Notes: generated by a model from the sequence alone, not told the origin. Positions 1-7,839 are shown, numbered from the stretch's first letter. The stretch is 64,000 nucleotides of DNA from Levilactobacillus mulengensis (GCF_003946045.1 NZ_RHNW01000003.1:186001-250000), one strand, 5' to 3'. A program made the numbers and translations.

Positions 1-1
1 T

Positions 2-349
2 CCCACGGCAGATTTAGACAAGACGATGGCTTTCTACGAATCATTAGGCTTCGAACGGGCCGGGTTATTTCCAAATGGGGAAAACCGGTGTGCTTTCATG
101 CGGTTCGGCAACCTGACGATTGAAACGTGGGAAGGCGACCCAACCAACCCAGAAGCTGGCGCCATCAACCATATTTCCCTGAACACCACCGACGTCGACA
201 AGGCTTTTGCCGCCGCCAAGGAACAGGGCTTAGACATGGTCAACGACGAAGTCCAATCCATCCCATCCTTCTGGGACAAGGGGATTCGGTTCTTTAACAT
301 TTTGGGACCTAACCACGAGACGATTGAATTTTGTGAGATCTTGAAGTAG
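2..349 (+). CDS. VOC (glyoxalase/bleomycin-resistance fold) family protein, 5' truncated by window
   Basis: The reading frame is open from base 2, and residues PTADLDKT precede the first Met at base 26, so the real start lies outside the window. The visible DLDKTMAFYESLGFE is the usual first beta-alpha motif of VOC-fold proteins, and the C-terminal GPNHETIEF carries the conserved metal-site-type Glu of the last strand. Such proteins are small metal-dependent lyases, dioxygenases or binding proteins; the substrate cannot be told. A terminator-like hairpin follows at about 388-437. The family call is firm; the function is open. Confidence 0.8.
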   Translation, partial: PTADLDKTMAFYESLGFERAGLFPNGENRCAFMRFGNLTIETWEGDPTNPEAGAINHISLNTTDVDKAFAAAKEQGLDMVNDEVQSIPSFWDKGIRFFNILGPNHETIEFCEILK

Positions 350-387
350 AGTGCGGAATAAGGCGATTAGGTCCTGAGCATTAGGGA

Positions 388-437
388 GCTAAAGGGCTTC
401 TGTTCGGCAGCGCCGGGCAGGAGGCCTTTAGCTTTCT
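388..437 (+). terminator. Probable Rho-independent terminator of the VOC gene
   Basis: GCTAAAGG (388-395) pairs with CCTTTAGC (425-432), followed by a short TTTCT tract. The inner part is also G+C rich and self-complementary. Confidence 0.6.
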
Positions 438-459
438 AAGCGCAGGGACCTGCCTTATG

Positions 460-657
460 TAGCACGTTTCAGAGGCCGCCAGTTTCCGGATAGGCAAGTG
501 TAGAGCCAGTCAAGCGCACTAACGCAACATAGCTTAAAAAGGCTAATCCAAGCCCTAAACAAACTGGACTTCTTAGCTGGGTTAAGCGCAGGCGTCTGGC
601 TCTCGTAGCACGTTTCAGAGGCCGCCAGTTTCCGGATAGACAAGTGCAGAGCCAGTC
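460..657. repeat. 52-bp direct repeat (460-511 and 606-657)
   Basis: Two near-identical copies of a block starting TAGCACGTTTCAGAGGCCGC lie 146 bp apart and differ at only two positions (TAGGCAAGTGT against TAGACAAGTGC). The spacer is A/C rich and non-coding. Short overlapping ORFs here have no ribosome-binding site and arise only from the repetition. The block is unlike the A/B/C repeats found elsewhere in the window. Confidence 0.75.
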
Positions 658-729
658 CAATGTACCGACGCCCCACCAAGTCACTTTCAAAATCAATCAG
701 TCTAAGAAATAAATTAATGCAGAATTAGT

Positions 730-1056
730 TGGTAGTGGAATCGGTTTAGCCGTCATGGCAAGGAGAAACAACTGGGAGACCGCCTTTGGCTCCCGGCAAG
801 CCCCCTGTCTTGGTAAGACTGATTCGCCTGCCAGGTCTCAGATGGAACGGACCAGAGCAAGTCCCTAGCACCAGATCATCTCCTGGCAGAGTGCATCAAA
901 CAGTTAGCAATGCTCGCTGAAACTATTCGTGGACCAACTCAGAGCACCTCATCAAACTTGCGAAAATTCCCGGCCCGGCGCGTCAGCAAAGGGCCGCTAA
1001 GGTTCACGAATAATCAGCAAAAGCGGATGACCCCAGTCAGGGTGATCCGCTTTTTT
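730..1056 (+). ncRNA. Possible structured non-coding RNA ending in a terminator
   Basis: This is a gene-free stretch with several strong stems. CTGGGAG (772-778) pairs with CTCCCGG (790-796) around the loop ACCGCCTTTGG, nearly the loop of the A/B/C repeats (ACCGCTCTTTGG). ATTCGTGGACC (925-935) pairs with GGTTCACGAAT (1001-1011), enclosing a GGCCC/GGGCC stem. It ends at the intrinsic terminator 1019-1056. I could not match it to tmRNA, RNase P, 6S, SRP or T-box consensus elements. Transcription is inferred only from the terminator. Confidence 0.4.
1019..1056 (+). terminator. Rho-independent terminator
   Basis: AAAGCGGATGACCC and GGGTGATCCGCTTTTTT form a long stem with a six-T tail, 68 bp before the pentapeptide gene. 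Confidence 0.85.
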
Positions 1057-1123
1057 CATGGAAACTATTTTTGACACCCGGAATTCGGTATACTAGAGAA
1101 AAATCAACTAGGAGCTGACCAAC

Positions 1124-1753
1124 ATGACCAATCCTAAAATCCCAGCAACCCTCGGACCGCAGAGCTTCATGGCTGTGACTCGTGTGGAGGATAATTTACT
1201 CGCCCAGGTGAAGCTACAACAGGAGACCATTACCGACCAAAATTTTGAACGGGTGATGTTCGATCAGGCCACGTTGACGGGGATGACGCTAATGGCGGAT
1301 ACCATTAGTCGCCTAGAGCTGACCGATGTGGTCCTGAAAAATTGTACGCTGGTAAATTGTGATTTAGCGGGTGCTAGCTTCTTTCGGACTGCGTTTCAGA
1401 ACTGCAAGCTGGTGGGCACGACCCTTGACCGGAGCATGCTAAAAGAGGTCACCTTTACCGACTGTGACCTCTCTCTGACAAATTTTAATGAAGCAAAATT
1501 AACGGATGTCGTCTGCCAACACAGCAAGCTGACTGAGCTGAACTGTCTGGATAGCACCCTGAAAAAGGTCCAGCTGGTGGATTGTGACCTCAACGAAGCG
1601 GATTTCTCGGACACCAGTCTGAACAAGGTGGACCTGAGCACCTGTCAGTTCGACACGCTGCGGGCAACCGAATTTGACCTGCATGGCTGTCGGCTCAATG
1701 AGACCCAGGCCGCCTACTTTGCCAGCCAGTTTCTGGGGATTCACCTAGCGTGA
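1124..1753 (+). CDS. Pentapeptide-repeat protein
   Basis: This 209-residue protein starts at ATG after AGGAGC (1110-1115). From about residue 40 to 190 it is built of A(D/N)LXX-type units, for example NCDLAGASF, DCDLSLTNF, DCDLNEADF and TSLNKVDLS, which predict a right-handed quadrilateral beta-helix. It has no signal peptide, so it is probably cytoplasmic. Some family members (Qnr, McbG, MfpA) mimic DNA and protect gyrase, but many have no known role and nothing here decides. Cys residues recur at the repeat corners. The gene ends 9 bp inside the 3' end of the convergent LacI-type gene. Confidence 0.85.
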   Translation: MTNPKIPATLGPQSFMAVTRVEDNLLAQVKLQQETITDQNFERVMFDQATLTGMTLMADTISRLELTDVVLKNCTLVNCDLAGASFFRTAFQNCKLVGTTLDRSMLKEVTFTDCDLSLTNFNEAKLTDVVCQHSKLTELNCLDSTLKKVQLVDCDLNEADFSDTSLNKVDLSTCQFDTLRATEFDLHGCRLNETQAAYFASQFLGIHLA

Positions 1754-2722
1754 AATGGTGGTTGCGGACAGTCGAATCTCTTTGGGTAAGAGGTCGGGGT
1801 CCTCAATCTTGGCGAGGAGCCGGTCGATAGCCGTCTGTCCCAGTTCGGCGATGGGTTGCTTGGCCGTGACGATGGGCTGTGGCAGAAAGTCGAACCAGTC
1901 CTGGTCATCGAACCCCCCCAATTGGAGGTGGGGCAGATTCAGGTCCGGAAGCTTACGGAGCACCTCTTCCATGATGGTGTTGTCGCCAACGAATAAGCCG
2001 TCACATTTTTGATTAATTAATAATTGGCGGGTCATCTGTTGCACATTACTATTATCTTCGCGGGCGGTAGCCTCAATGGCGGCATCGGGTTCTTGACCGG
2101 CCGCGGTGAGGGCCCTTTGATAACCGGTCAACCGTTCGCTAGCCGTGAAGGAGACCGCGCTATTAATAATACCCACGCGTTGGGCGCCTTGTTGAATCAG
2201 CCGGGTCACGATGGCTTGGGTGCCCTGAACGTTGTCGACCAACACCCGGTCGTATGGGGTATCCTGGACGTTAGGCGGCATTCGGTCGACGAAGACGGCG
2301 GGGGTACTGCCAAGAATGGCGGCGTAGTCGGTGGGACCACCGGCACTGGTAATGATAATTCCATCGACCTGCTTCTCCAGGAGGAGGTTCAGGGCACTGG
2401 CTTCTTTGGCGAGGCTTTCGTCGGTGTTGACCAGCACCACGTCATAGCCGGACCGGGAAGCCGCGTCTTCGATTGCGCGGCTTAGGTGGGTGAAGAAGGG
2501 GTTTAAGATATCGGGGATGATAACACCTAATGTGTGCGTTTGCTGGACCCGAATGCTGCGGGCCAGACCGTTAGGATGATAGCCTAAATTGCTAGCGATG
2601 TTCTGAACCTTTTGGCGCGTATCGCGCTTGACGCGGGGATTGTGGCTCAGTGCCCGAGAAACGGTGGCTTCGGAAACGCCGGCCGCTTTGGCCACATCCT
2701 TAATGGTGACTTTTCCTGTCAA
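1745..2722 (-). CDS. LacI/GalR-family transcriptional regulator
   Basis: This 325-residue regulator starts at TTG, preceded by AAGAGGTG at good spacing. The N-terminal helix-turn-helix is typical (TIKDVAKAAGVSEATVSRAL, residues 5-24), followed by a hinge helix (NGLARSIR) and a periplasmic-binding-protein-like effector domain. The effector domain (HTLGVIIPDILNPFF, DGIIITSAG, GGFDDQDW) resembles ribose/nucleoside-type RbsR regulators. The nearest plausible target is the nucleoside hydrolase at 3243, which has a CG-centred operator-like site at 3184-3197. A perfect A+T palindrome at 2741-2760, just upstream of the ribosome-binding site, may serve autoregulation. The sugar or nucleoside effector is inferred from context only. 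Confidence 0.9.
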   Translation of the reverse strand: MTGKVTIKDVAKAAGVSEATVSRALSHNPRVKRDTRQKVQNIASNLGYHPNGLARSIRVQQTHTLGVIIPDILNPFFTHLSRAIEDAASRSGYDVVLVNTDESLAKEASALNLLLEKQVDGIIITSAGGPTDYAAILGSTPAVFVDRMPPNVQDTPYDRVLVDNVQGTQAIVTRLIQQGAQRVGIINSAVSFTASERLTGYQRALTAAGQEPDAAIEATAREDNSNVQQMTRQLLINQKCDGLFVGDNTIMEEVLRKLPDLNLPHLQLGGFDDQDWFDFLPQPIVTAKQPIAELGQTAIDRLLAKIEDPDLLPKEIRLSATTISR

Positions 2723-2740
2723 ATACGTTCACCTCTTGTA

Positions 2741-2760
2741 ATTAATAATTGATTATTAAT
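2741..2760. promoter_or_regulatory. Perfect A+T palindrome upstream of the LacI-type gene
   Basis: ATTAATAATTGATTATTAAT has 8-bp perfect arms around TTGA. It lies 18 bp upstream of the TTG start, where an autoregulatory operator would sit. It lacks the central CG usual for LacI-family sites, so another protein may bind it. Confidence 0.4.
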
Positions 2761-2986
2761 ATTAAGAATAGAAATAGTGGCTTGGTGGTGGCTAGTTGGT
2801 AGCCTGTAGCGACAACTTATTGTAAAACAATGCACAAATAGAACTAGCAGTAGGTGCTAATCTATTTTAGAAGAAGTCGTCTTTTTTGCGACCAACTGGG
2901 CCGACCAAACATAGTGTCTACGGTAATGTTAGCGGTTTACTGGTAAGGACGCAACTATTCATCCGACAAAAAATTCAAAAAAGGGG
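2761..2986. other. Gene-free spacer between the LacI-type gene and tRNA-Gln
   Basis: No credible ORF, repeat copy or strong hairpin is visible here. It presumably holds the regulator's promoter on the minus strand. Confidence 0.5.
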
Positions 2987-3016
2987 TTGCGCTACCCCCC
3001 TACTTAATGATAAAAT
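2987..3016 (+). promoter_or_regulatory. Likely promoter of tRNA-Gln
   Basis: TTGCGC (2987-2992), an 18-bp spacer and TAAAAT (3011-3016) end 33 bp before the tRNA. Confidence 0.55.
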
Positions 3017-3049
3017 TTATTTCTGTTGGGTCAGTGATGACTTAATTCT

Positions 3050-3121
3050 TGGGCTATAGCCAAGTGGTAAGGCAACAGGTTTTGATCCTGTCATGCGCTG
3101 GTTCGAACCCAGCTAGCCCAA
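3050..3121 (+). tRNA. tRNA-Gln (anticodon TTG)
   Basis: The cloverleaf is complete: acceptor TGGGCTA/TAGCCCA, D-arm GCC...GGC with AGTGGTAA, anticodon stem ACAGG/CCTGT with loop TTTTGAT (anticodon TTG), and T-arm GCTGG-TTCGAAC-CCAGC. The discriminator is A at 3121. CCA is not encoded. A terminator follows at 3135. Confidence 0.95.
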
Positions 3122-3134
3122 TTAGAAGTATGTG

Positions 3135-3174
3135 GATTCTCGTCGATTGCGTAGGCAATGGCGAGAATTTTTTT
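3135..3174 (+). terminator. Terminator of tRNA-Gln
   Basis: ATTCTCGTCGATTGC and GCAATGGCGAGAAT form a hairpin followed by seven T residues. Confidence 0.85.
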
Positions 3175-3183
3175 GTCATCTGT

Positions 3184-3197
3184 AGAAAGCGCTACCA
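3184..3197 (+). promoter_or_regulatory. cre-like / LacI-family operator upstream of nucleoside hydrolase
   Basis: AGAAAGCGCTACCA fits the CcpA cre consensus WGWAARCGYTWWCW at all but one position. It ends 46 bp upstream of the hydrolase start codon. It could serve CcpA carbon-catabolite control or the neighbouring LacI-type regulator; both bind CG-centred dyads. Confidence 0.6.
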
Positions 3198-3242
3198 TTT
3201 TCGTTTAGAATGAGGGTAATGATGAGGATGGGAGTTTTACAT

Positions 3243-4175
3243 ATGACGAAGATTATTTTAGACTGCGACCCCGGTCACGACGATGCGCTGGCCATGATGT
3301 TGGCGATTGCCAACCCTGAGATCGACCTGTTGGCCGTGACCACGTCCGCCGGCAACCAGACGCCGGAGAAGACGTTAAACAACGCGATGCGGCTGTTAAC
3401 GCTGATGCACCACCAAGAGATCCCGGTGGCTGGTGGCAATCGGACACCGCTGTTAAAGCCGCTGGAAACGGCCGGTAACGTTCACGGCAAGAGTGGGCTG
3501 GACGGGGCTGAGCTGCCAGATCCCGATTTTGCGGTGCAGGACATGACCGCGATTGAACTGATGGCCAAGACCTTGCGGGCAAGTACCACGCCCGTCACGA
3601 TGGTGGTGACCGGGCCGATGACCAATATGGCGCTGTTCCTGCGCGTCTACCCAGAGTTGAAGGCTAAAATCGACCGCATCGTCTTCATGGGCGGCGCCAT
3701 GGGTCTGGGCAACTGGACGCCATCGGTCGAATTCAACATTTACGTGGACCCCGAGGCGGCCAAAATCGTTTTGAATGCTGGGATTCCACTGACGATGGCG
3801 CCACTGAATGTGACTCATCAGGCCCAGATCCTCAAACCGGAAATCGAAGCCGTTGGCAAGATTGCTAATCCCGTGGCCCAGGCCTTTTACGGGCTCCTGA
3901 ACTTCTTTGAGCTGTACCACGAGAATCCTAAATGGGGGTTCAAGGGCGCGCCACTCCATGATCCCTGCACGATTGCTTGGTTGCTGCACCCCGACATGTT
4001 TGAGAGCGAATTGATGAACGTGGATGTGGAAACGCAGGGCGAACTGGTTCGTGGCGAAACGGTTTGCGATTACTATGAATTGACGGGTAAGCCGAAGAAT
4101 ACCGACGTCCTGTTACATGTTGACCGCGACGCCTTTATCCGGTTGATCATGACGTCTTTAGAAACATTTAACTAG
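3243..4175 (+). CDS. Inosine/uridine-preferring nucleoside hydrolase
   Basis: This 310-residue enzyme begins MTKIILDCDPGHDDA, carrying the N-terminal DxDxxxDD calcium-binding signature of the IunH/Rih family. Further on, VVTGPMTNMA, the EFNIYVDPEAA block and LHDPCTIAW (the Asp that closes the Ca site) are all present. These enzymes cleave the N-glycosidic bond of ribonucleosides to base plus ribose in the cytoplasm. The ATG at 3243 is chosen over the in-frame ATG at 3210 because GGGAG lies 8 bp before it and because the family starts here. The cre-like site at 3184-3197 suggests catabolite control. A terminator follows. Confidence 0.93.
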   Translation: MTKIILDCDPGHDDALAMMLAIANPEIDLLAVTTSAGNQTPEKTLNNAMRLLTLMHHQEIPVAGGNRTPLLKPLETAGNVHGKSGLDGAELPDPDFAVQDMTAIELMAKTLRASTTPVTMVVTGPMTNMALFLRVYPELKAKIDRIVFMGGAMGLGNWTPSVEFNIYVDPEAAKIVLNAGIPLTMAPLNVTHQAQILKPEIEAVGKIANPVAQAFYGLLNFFELYHENPKWGFKGAPLHDPCTIAWLLHPDMFESELMNVDVETQGELVRGETVCDYYELTGKPKNTDVLLHVDRDAFIRLIMTSLETFN

Positions 4176-4188
4176 CTGGAAAATCCCT

Positions 4189-4229
4189 TGTCCCACTTGA
4201 CCTGAACGCTTAGGGTCAGTGGGACTTTT
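4189..4229 (+). terminator. Terminator of nucleoside hydrolase
   Basis: GTCCCACTTGACC and GGGTCAGTGGGAC form a stem followed by TTTT. Confidence 0.8.
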
Positions 4230-4301
4230 GAGCGTCCTTGGAAAATCTTAAACAATTTCACCTATACTGAAAAGACGAAATTTTTCGGAGAGGTGACAAC
4301 T

Positions 4302-4958
4302 TTGAGACAGACTGGTTTTCCAGCTCATGAGGAGCTGTTATTGGGGAGCAGCTTAACGGCTGTTGTCGGCGCGTTAGACGCCTATACCTACCTGGAACAC
4401 GGGGCGGTCTTTGCGGGCTTTCAAACGGGGAATTTATTGCTGCTGGGGCTGAACTTTGGCCACCTCCAACTAGCTGAGATGGGCCGTTATTTAACGGCGT
4501 TACTGGCCTTTGGTATCGGGATTGGTCTGATTCAAGGCCTGCAACACCTGCTGGCCAAGCGACAGTGGGACAGCCAACAGGTGGCCTTATGGGTGGAATT
4601 TGGTGTGCTGATCGTAGTTCTAGCAACGACCAACGTGGTGCCTAACTGGGTGGCGACGGCCTTGCTGTCATTGGCCGCAGCCGTGGAACTCGAGGGGTTC
4701 CGGGAGATTTTGCCTAGCAGAAACCCACGGGATATGGCGACAACGGTACTAGCGGCGAGTCATTTTCGGGACCGTGATGCGCGACAGCACGCTAAGAATA
4801 GCTTGGCGGTGATGGGGAGCTTTGCCTTGGGCGCCGTTTTGGTAGCGGCTTTTAGCAAGCTACTGGCGGGGTACACGGTCTTAGTGCCAATCTTATTATT
4901 AGCTGGCCTAATCTTTTGGCAGTATCAGCAAAGTCATCGGCGTAAGTGGAAGCACTAA
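4302..4958 (+). CDS. YoaK/DUF1275-family membrane protein
   Basis: The 218-residue protein has about six hydrophobic segments. Family hallmarks are the opening GSSLTAVVGALDAYTYL and GFQTGNLLLLGLNFG. DUF1275 proteins are inner-membrane proteins without an established substrate. TTG at 4302 is preferred over GTG at 4293 because GGAGAGGTG (4287-4295) would overlap the earlier codon. TATACT at 4263-4268 is a likely -10 box. The gene stands alone, with a terminator shared with the convergent MerR gene. Confidence 0.85.
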   Translation: MRQTGFPAHEELLLGSSLTAVVGALDAYTYLEHGAVFAGFQTGNLLLLGLNFGHLQLAEMGRYLTALLAFGIGIGLIQGLQHLLAKRQWDSQQVALWVEFGVLIVVLATTNVVPNWVATALLSLAAAVELEGFREILPSRNPRDMATTVLAASHFRDRDARQHAKNSLAVMGSFALGAVLVAAFSKLLAGYTVLVPILLLAGLIFWQYQQSHRRKWKH

Positions 4959-4981
4959 GGTAAATTTGAAATTATTAGACT

Positions 4982-5034
4982 AAAAAAACTGTGAGTGGTC
5001 CAAGTCGTCTGACTGGCTAATCACAGTTTTTGTT
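4982..5034. terminator. Bidirectional terminator between YoaK and MerR genes
   Basis: AAAAACTGTGA and TCACAGTTTTT flank the loop, giving A and T tracts for both directions. Confidence 0.8.
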
Positions 5035-5057
5035 ATTCTAAGAGATAGACCGGCTGG

Positions 5058-5864
5058 CTAAAGTAGTTGATACTGTAGCCGCACTAGGTCAGAGGATCCC
5101 TTACTGGTGAAGGATTCGTCCAGGTTCATTTGCCACAGCTGGTCGTCAATTTTTAGCTGATTTTTTTGAATGTAGTTAGCTAAGATGGTCAACGCCAGAC
5201 AGATGTGCTTGGTATCATTCGTGGTGTCGATGCCGACGTATTGTCCCGCGGGCTTCTTAAGGAGTGGCAGGTCCTGGGTGTTGGTGCGGGCGGCCACGGC
5301 CTTGAGAATACAGAATGAGGCGGTCGGGTAACCGTTGGCATCGCTGCCGGGGAGCTGCGTCAAAAAGCCTGAGTCCTGGCGATTAACCAGCTTGAGCTTG
5401 CCCAGTTGCTGATAAAAATCGGCGTAGATTTCGGCGATTTCCTTTTCCGTGCAGGCAACGGACTGGCGGGACCGGCAGAATAACGTGGCGGTCTCCGTGG
5501 TCGTGAATGGCCGATTTTGCGGGAGCGTGTCCGCGGGTACCGGTTGACCGAAGCGCGTCGTCAGGGTATCCCTGAGTAGCGTCAGGTTATCGATTTGCTG
5601 ATTGATCTGGCCCAGCACGGACTTCAGGTTCGTGTTTAGCGACGCCGATGAATGGCTGGCGTTCAGGGACTTGATTTCTGAAATGGAGAGGCCGAGTTGG
5701 CGTAATCCTAAAATGAACGTGACCGTGTACAGTTGGTCGTAATCATAGAACCGGTAGCCATTTTCCGCGACCTTTTTCGGGTGAAACAGGTCCTTTTGGT
5801 CGTAGAAAATGAGCGTCCGCCGCGTTGTGCCAGCTAGTTCTGCAAATTTTTGAATGGTTAACAT
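5058..5864 (-). CDS. MerR-family regulator with a C-terminal effector domain
   Basis: The 268-residue protein starts at ATG after GGGGTG. The winged helix (IQKFAELAGTTRRTLIFYDQ, then NGYRFYDYDQL) occupies residues 3-70 and is followed by a dimerisation coiled coil (about 85-110). The remaining roughly 150 residues (GQYVGIDTTNDTKHICLALTILANYI) look like a GyrI/BmrR-type small-molecule-binding domain. No Cys cluster typical of metal-sensing MerR proteins is present. The gene is divergent from the dehydrogenase at 5962, whose promoter has the 19-bp spacer characteristic of MerR activation, so that gene is the probable target. Confidence 0.9.
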   Translation of the reverse strand: MLTIQKFAELAGTTRRTLIFYDQKDLFHPKKVAENGYRFYDYDQLYTVTFILGLRQLGLSISEIKSLNASHSSASLNTNLKSVLGQINQQIDNLTLLRDTLTTRFGQPVPADTLPQNRPFTTTETATLFCRSRQSVACTEKEIAEIYADFYQQLGKLKLVNRQDSGFLTQLPGSDANGYPTASFCILKAVAARTNTQDLPLLKKPAGQYVGIDTTNDTKHICLALTILANYIQKNQLKIDDQLWQMNLDESFTSKGSSDLVRLQYQLL

Positions 5865-5885
5865 GAATTCACCCCAATTAATTTC

Positions 5886-5916
5886 TTGACTGTAACGTTA
5901 CGTCACACTCTATACT
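5886..5916 (+). promoter_or_regulatory. MerR-type promoter (19-bp spacer) for the dehydrogenase gene
   Basis: TTGACT (5886-5891) and TATACT (5911-5916) are 19 bp apart, the over-long spacing corrected by MerR regulators. The spacer contains the perfect palindrome GTAACGTTAC (5892-5901), within a wider imperfect dyad TGACTGTAAC/GTTACGTCA. Confidence 0.8.
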
Positions 5917-5961
5917 AAGCGTATTGATTAAGCAAATCAAAAATGAATGGAGATTTTTATT

Positions 5962-6906
5962 ATGCGTGCAATTGTTATTGATAAACCCGGCGACGTTACC
6001 GCCATGAATTTAGTTGAACGGCCAATTCCAGAAGTTACGGCGGACCACTCCGTCATGCGGATCCATGCGTTTGGCGTGCACCGCTACGAAGCACTGACCC
6101 GAGCTGGTGGCTCACCGTCGGTTAAATTCCCACGGGTCATCGGGGTAGAGGCCGTCGGTGAGATTGCCGTTCCGGCTAAAAACAGCGGGTTTAAGGTCGG
6201 TCAGAAGGTTGTGACCATGATGGGTGGCCTGGGCCGCGAAGTTGATGGTAGCTATCAAGAATACGCCCTCGTCGACGATGCTCACCTGTTCCCAGTTGAT
6301 TTTGACGGGGATTGGGTCACCTTGGCCGAGTATCCGGAAAACTTCTACACGGCCTTCGGGGCTTTAAAGACGTTATCCCTTCACGCCGGTCAGACGTTAT
6401 TAGTGCGCGGAGGCACGACCGCCGTTGGTTTGGCAGCTGTTCAACTTGCGAAGACCCTGGGGCTGACGGTCACGGCTACTAGCAGACGGCCAGAAATGTT
6501 GGCCGCTTTGAAGGAGAATGGCGCAGACTTTGCCGTTCTTGACACCAATAACCAGCTGGATTCTGACCAACAATTTGATGGGATCATCGACATGGTCGGG
6601 ACGGTCACGTTGGCGAACTCTATCAGCCATCTGAACCAGGGTGGCGTGGTCACGGTTATCGGCCTGTTGTCTGGTGAATGGATTGTGGAAAACTTCAACC
6701 CCTTCATGCTGGCTGGCAAGTTCTTGACGGTCTTCGACTCCACTGAAGTTGACCCTGCGATGGTAACGGAAATGTTCAAACTGATCAATGATAATCACTT
6801 GTCGATTCCAATTGCTAAGGTCTTTAAGCTGGCGGATATCCGCACAGCCCACGAATACGTGATGGCCAGCCGCGAGTTAGGCCAAGTCATCGTGGACAAC
6901 GACTAG
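5962..6906 (+). CDS. Zinc-independent medium-chain alcohol dehydrogenase / quinone oxidoreductase
   Basis: This 314-residue protein has a GroES-like N-terminal half (residues 1-125; GVEAVGEI, GFKVGQKVVTM) and a Rossmann domain with the nucleotide-binding loop VRGGTTAVGLAAVQLAKTLG. The zinc ligands of true alcohol dehydrogenases are missing, placing it with NAD(P)H:quinone reductases and related enzymes. The start at 5962 follows ATGGAGA with 8-bp spacing; the upstream in-frame ATG (5947) overlaps that ribosome-binding site. Being divergent from a MerR gene and having a 19-bp-spacer promoter suggests induction by a reactive or toxic organic compound. Confidence 0.9.
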   Translation: MRAIVIDKPGDVTAMNLVERPIPEVTADHSVMRIHAFGVHRYEALTRAGGSPSVKFPRVIGVEAVGEIAVPAKNSGFKVGQKVVTMMGGLGREVDGSYQEYALVDDAHLFPVDFDGDWVTLAEYPENFYTAFGALKTLSLHAGQTLLVRGGTTAVGLAAVQLAKTLGLTVTATSRRPEMLAALKENGADFAVLDTNNQLDSDQQFDGIIDMVGTVTLANSISHLNQGGVVTVIGLLSGEWIVENFNPFMLAGKFLTVFDSTEVDPAMVTEMFKLINDNHLSIPIAKVFKLADIRTAHEYVMASRELGQVIVDND

Positions 6907-6939
6907 GGTTAAATAGCCGTTGTCCACGCCTCCGGGCTG

Positions 6940-7179
6940 GTGAAAACTGGGCCGGAACGCGGTGACGTTCGTTCTCGGCGGCGGGTTCAAAACGCCCTGC
7001 TATGGGGCCGGTTCCAGCCTGAAGGGCGGTCTTCCACCTCAACTTTGCGTCTGGGAATCGGTCGCAAAGGTTGTCCCGTGGACTAGGCTGAGAAAGAACC
7101 TCAGCCAAGGCCACCGACACAGCTGGGCATTTTGACCCGCCTCTGGTCACTGATATCCACCAGCGTGGCCCATTTTCAC
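6940..7179 (-). repeat. Structured intergenic repeat A1
   Basis: The outer stem is GTGAAAACTGGGCC (6940-6953) with GGCCCATTTTCAC (7167-7179). The inner covarying stem is GGGTTCAAAACGCCC with GGGCATTTTGACCC. Further local hairpins are CAACTTTGCG/CGCAAAGGTTG and AGGCTGAG/CCTCAGCC. The 3' end of the element lies 34 bp after the dehydrogenase stop codon. Confidence 0.85.
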
Positions 7180-7254
7180 TAATCTTGTGGCTGACATGGA
7201 TTTAACCCGTTGATTTGCGTTTTACTAGGTCATTGGTCGTCCGGCCTTAGACGA

Positions 7255-7493
7255 GTGAAAGCTGGGTCGGAACATGGTGACGTTCGTTCCCGGCAGCGGG
7301 TTCAAAACGCCCTGCTATGGGGCCGGTTCCAGCCTGAGGGGCGGTCTTCCACCTCAACTTTGAGCCAAAGGGCGGTCTCAAAGGTTGTCCCGTGGGCTAG
7401 GCTGAGAAAGAACCTCAGCCTAGCCCACCGACACAGCTGGGCATTTTGACCCGCCTCTGGTCACTGATGTTCACCAGCGTGGCCCGTTTTCAC
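7255..7493 (-). repeat. Structured intergenic repeat A2 (tandem with A1)
   Basis: This is a second copy in the same orientation, 315 bp from A1 and about 90% identical to it. It has the outer stem GTGAAAGCTGGG/CCCGTTTTCAC and an intact AGGCTGAG/CTCAGCCT hairpin. Small ORFs across it are artefacts. Confidence 0.85.
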
Positions 7494-7576
7494 CAATCCT
7501 GTGGCTGACACGGATTTAAGCCGTGGTCGTTCAAAGTGGTTGTTTAGTTTTGGCGTGAATAAAAATTTAAAACGAA

Positions 7577-7624
7577 AAAACACCCGCAAGAGCAGTCATA
7601 TCGGCCGTTCTTGCAGGTGTTTTG
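7577..7624. terminator. Terminator-like hairpin
   Basis: AAAACACCCGCAAGA and TCTTGCAGGTGTTTT form a strong stem with A and T tracts on both sides. It may end transcripts running through the A1/A2 repeats. Confidence 0.7.
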
Positions 7625-7748
7625 TGTAACGCTCAGAAACAAAGTAAAAGTGAATCACAAGTTCGACCTCAGCTAATATTGCCAGCACGTAGCCGGAGGC
7701 AGTGGGGGGGGTACGCTGTGATAGTAGTGGATGACTTTAGGAAAATAA

Positions 7749-7794
7749 AAAGGCATCCACGAAAACAGTCTAAAACTGTCTCATGGATACCTTT
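7749..7794. terminator. Terminator-like hairpin
   Basis: AAAGGCATCCA pairs with TGGATACCTTT around an inner ACAGTCTAAAACTGT hairpin. Confidence 0.6.
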
Positions 7795-7839
7795 GAAGTG
7801 AAAAGTTCGTTCGAGGATACGGCTAGTGTGAGCCGGAAA

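Noticed and set aside
455-696. Two overlapping 74-75-codon minus-strand ORFs
   Set aside because: They exist only because of the 52-bp direct repeat, share the same residues in two frames and lack ribosome-binding sites.
730-1056. T-box, tmRNA or RNase P RNA
   Set aside because: The T-box core AGGGTGG, the tmRNA ends and tag codons, and the conserved RNase P P4 strings are all absent.
1071-1094. TTGACA and TATACT before the pentapeptide gene as a promoter
   Set aside because: The boxes are only 12 bp apart, too close for a standard sigma-A promoter; the real -35 is unclear, so no promoter was annotated.
2024-2485. 153-codon plus-strand ORF
   Set aside because: It lies antisense inside the LacI-type gene, has no ribosome-binding site and no recognisable motif.
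6887-7449. Short ORFs across repeats A1 and A2
   Set aside because: Equivalent frames are not kept in other copies; conservation is of base pairing, not codons.
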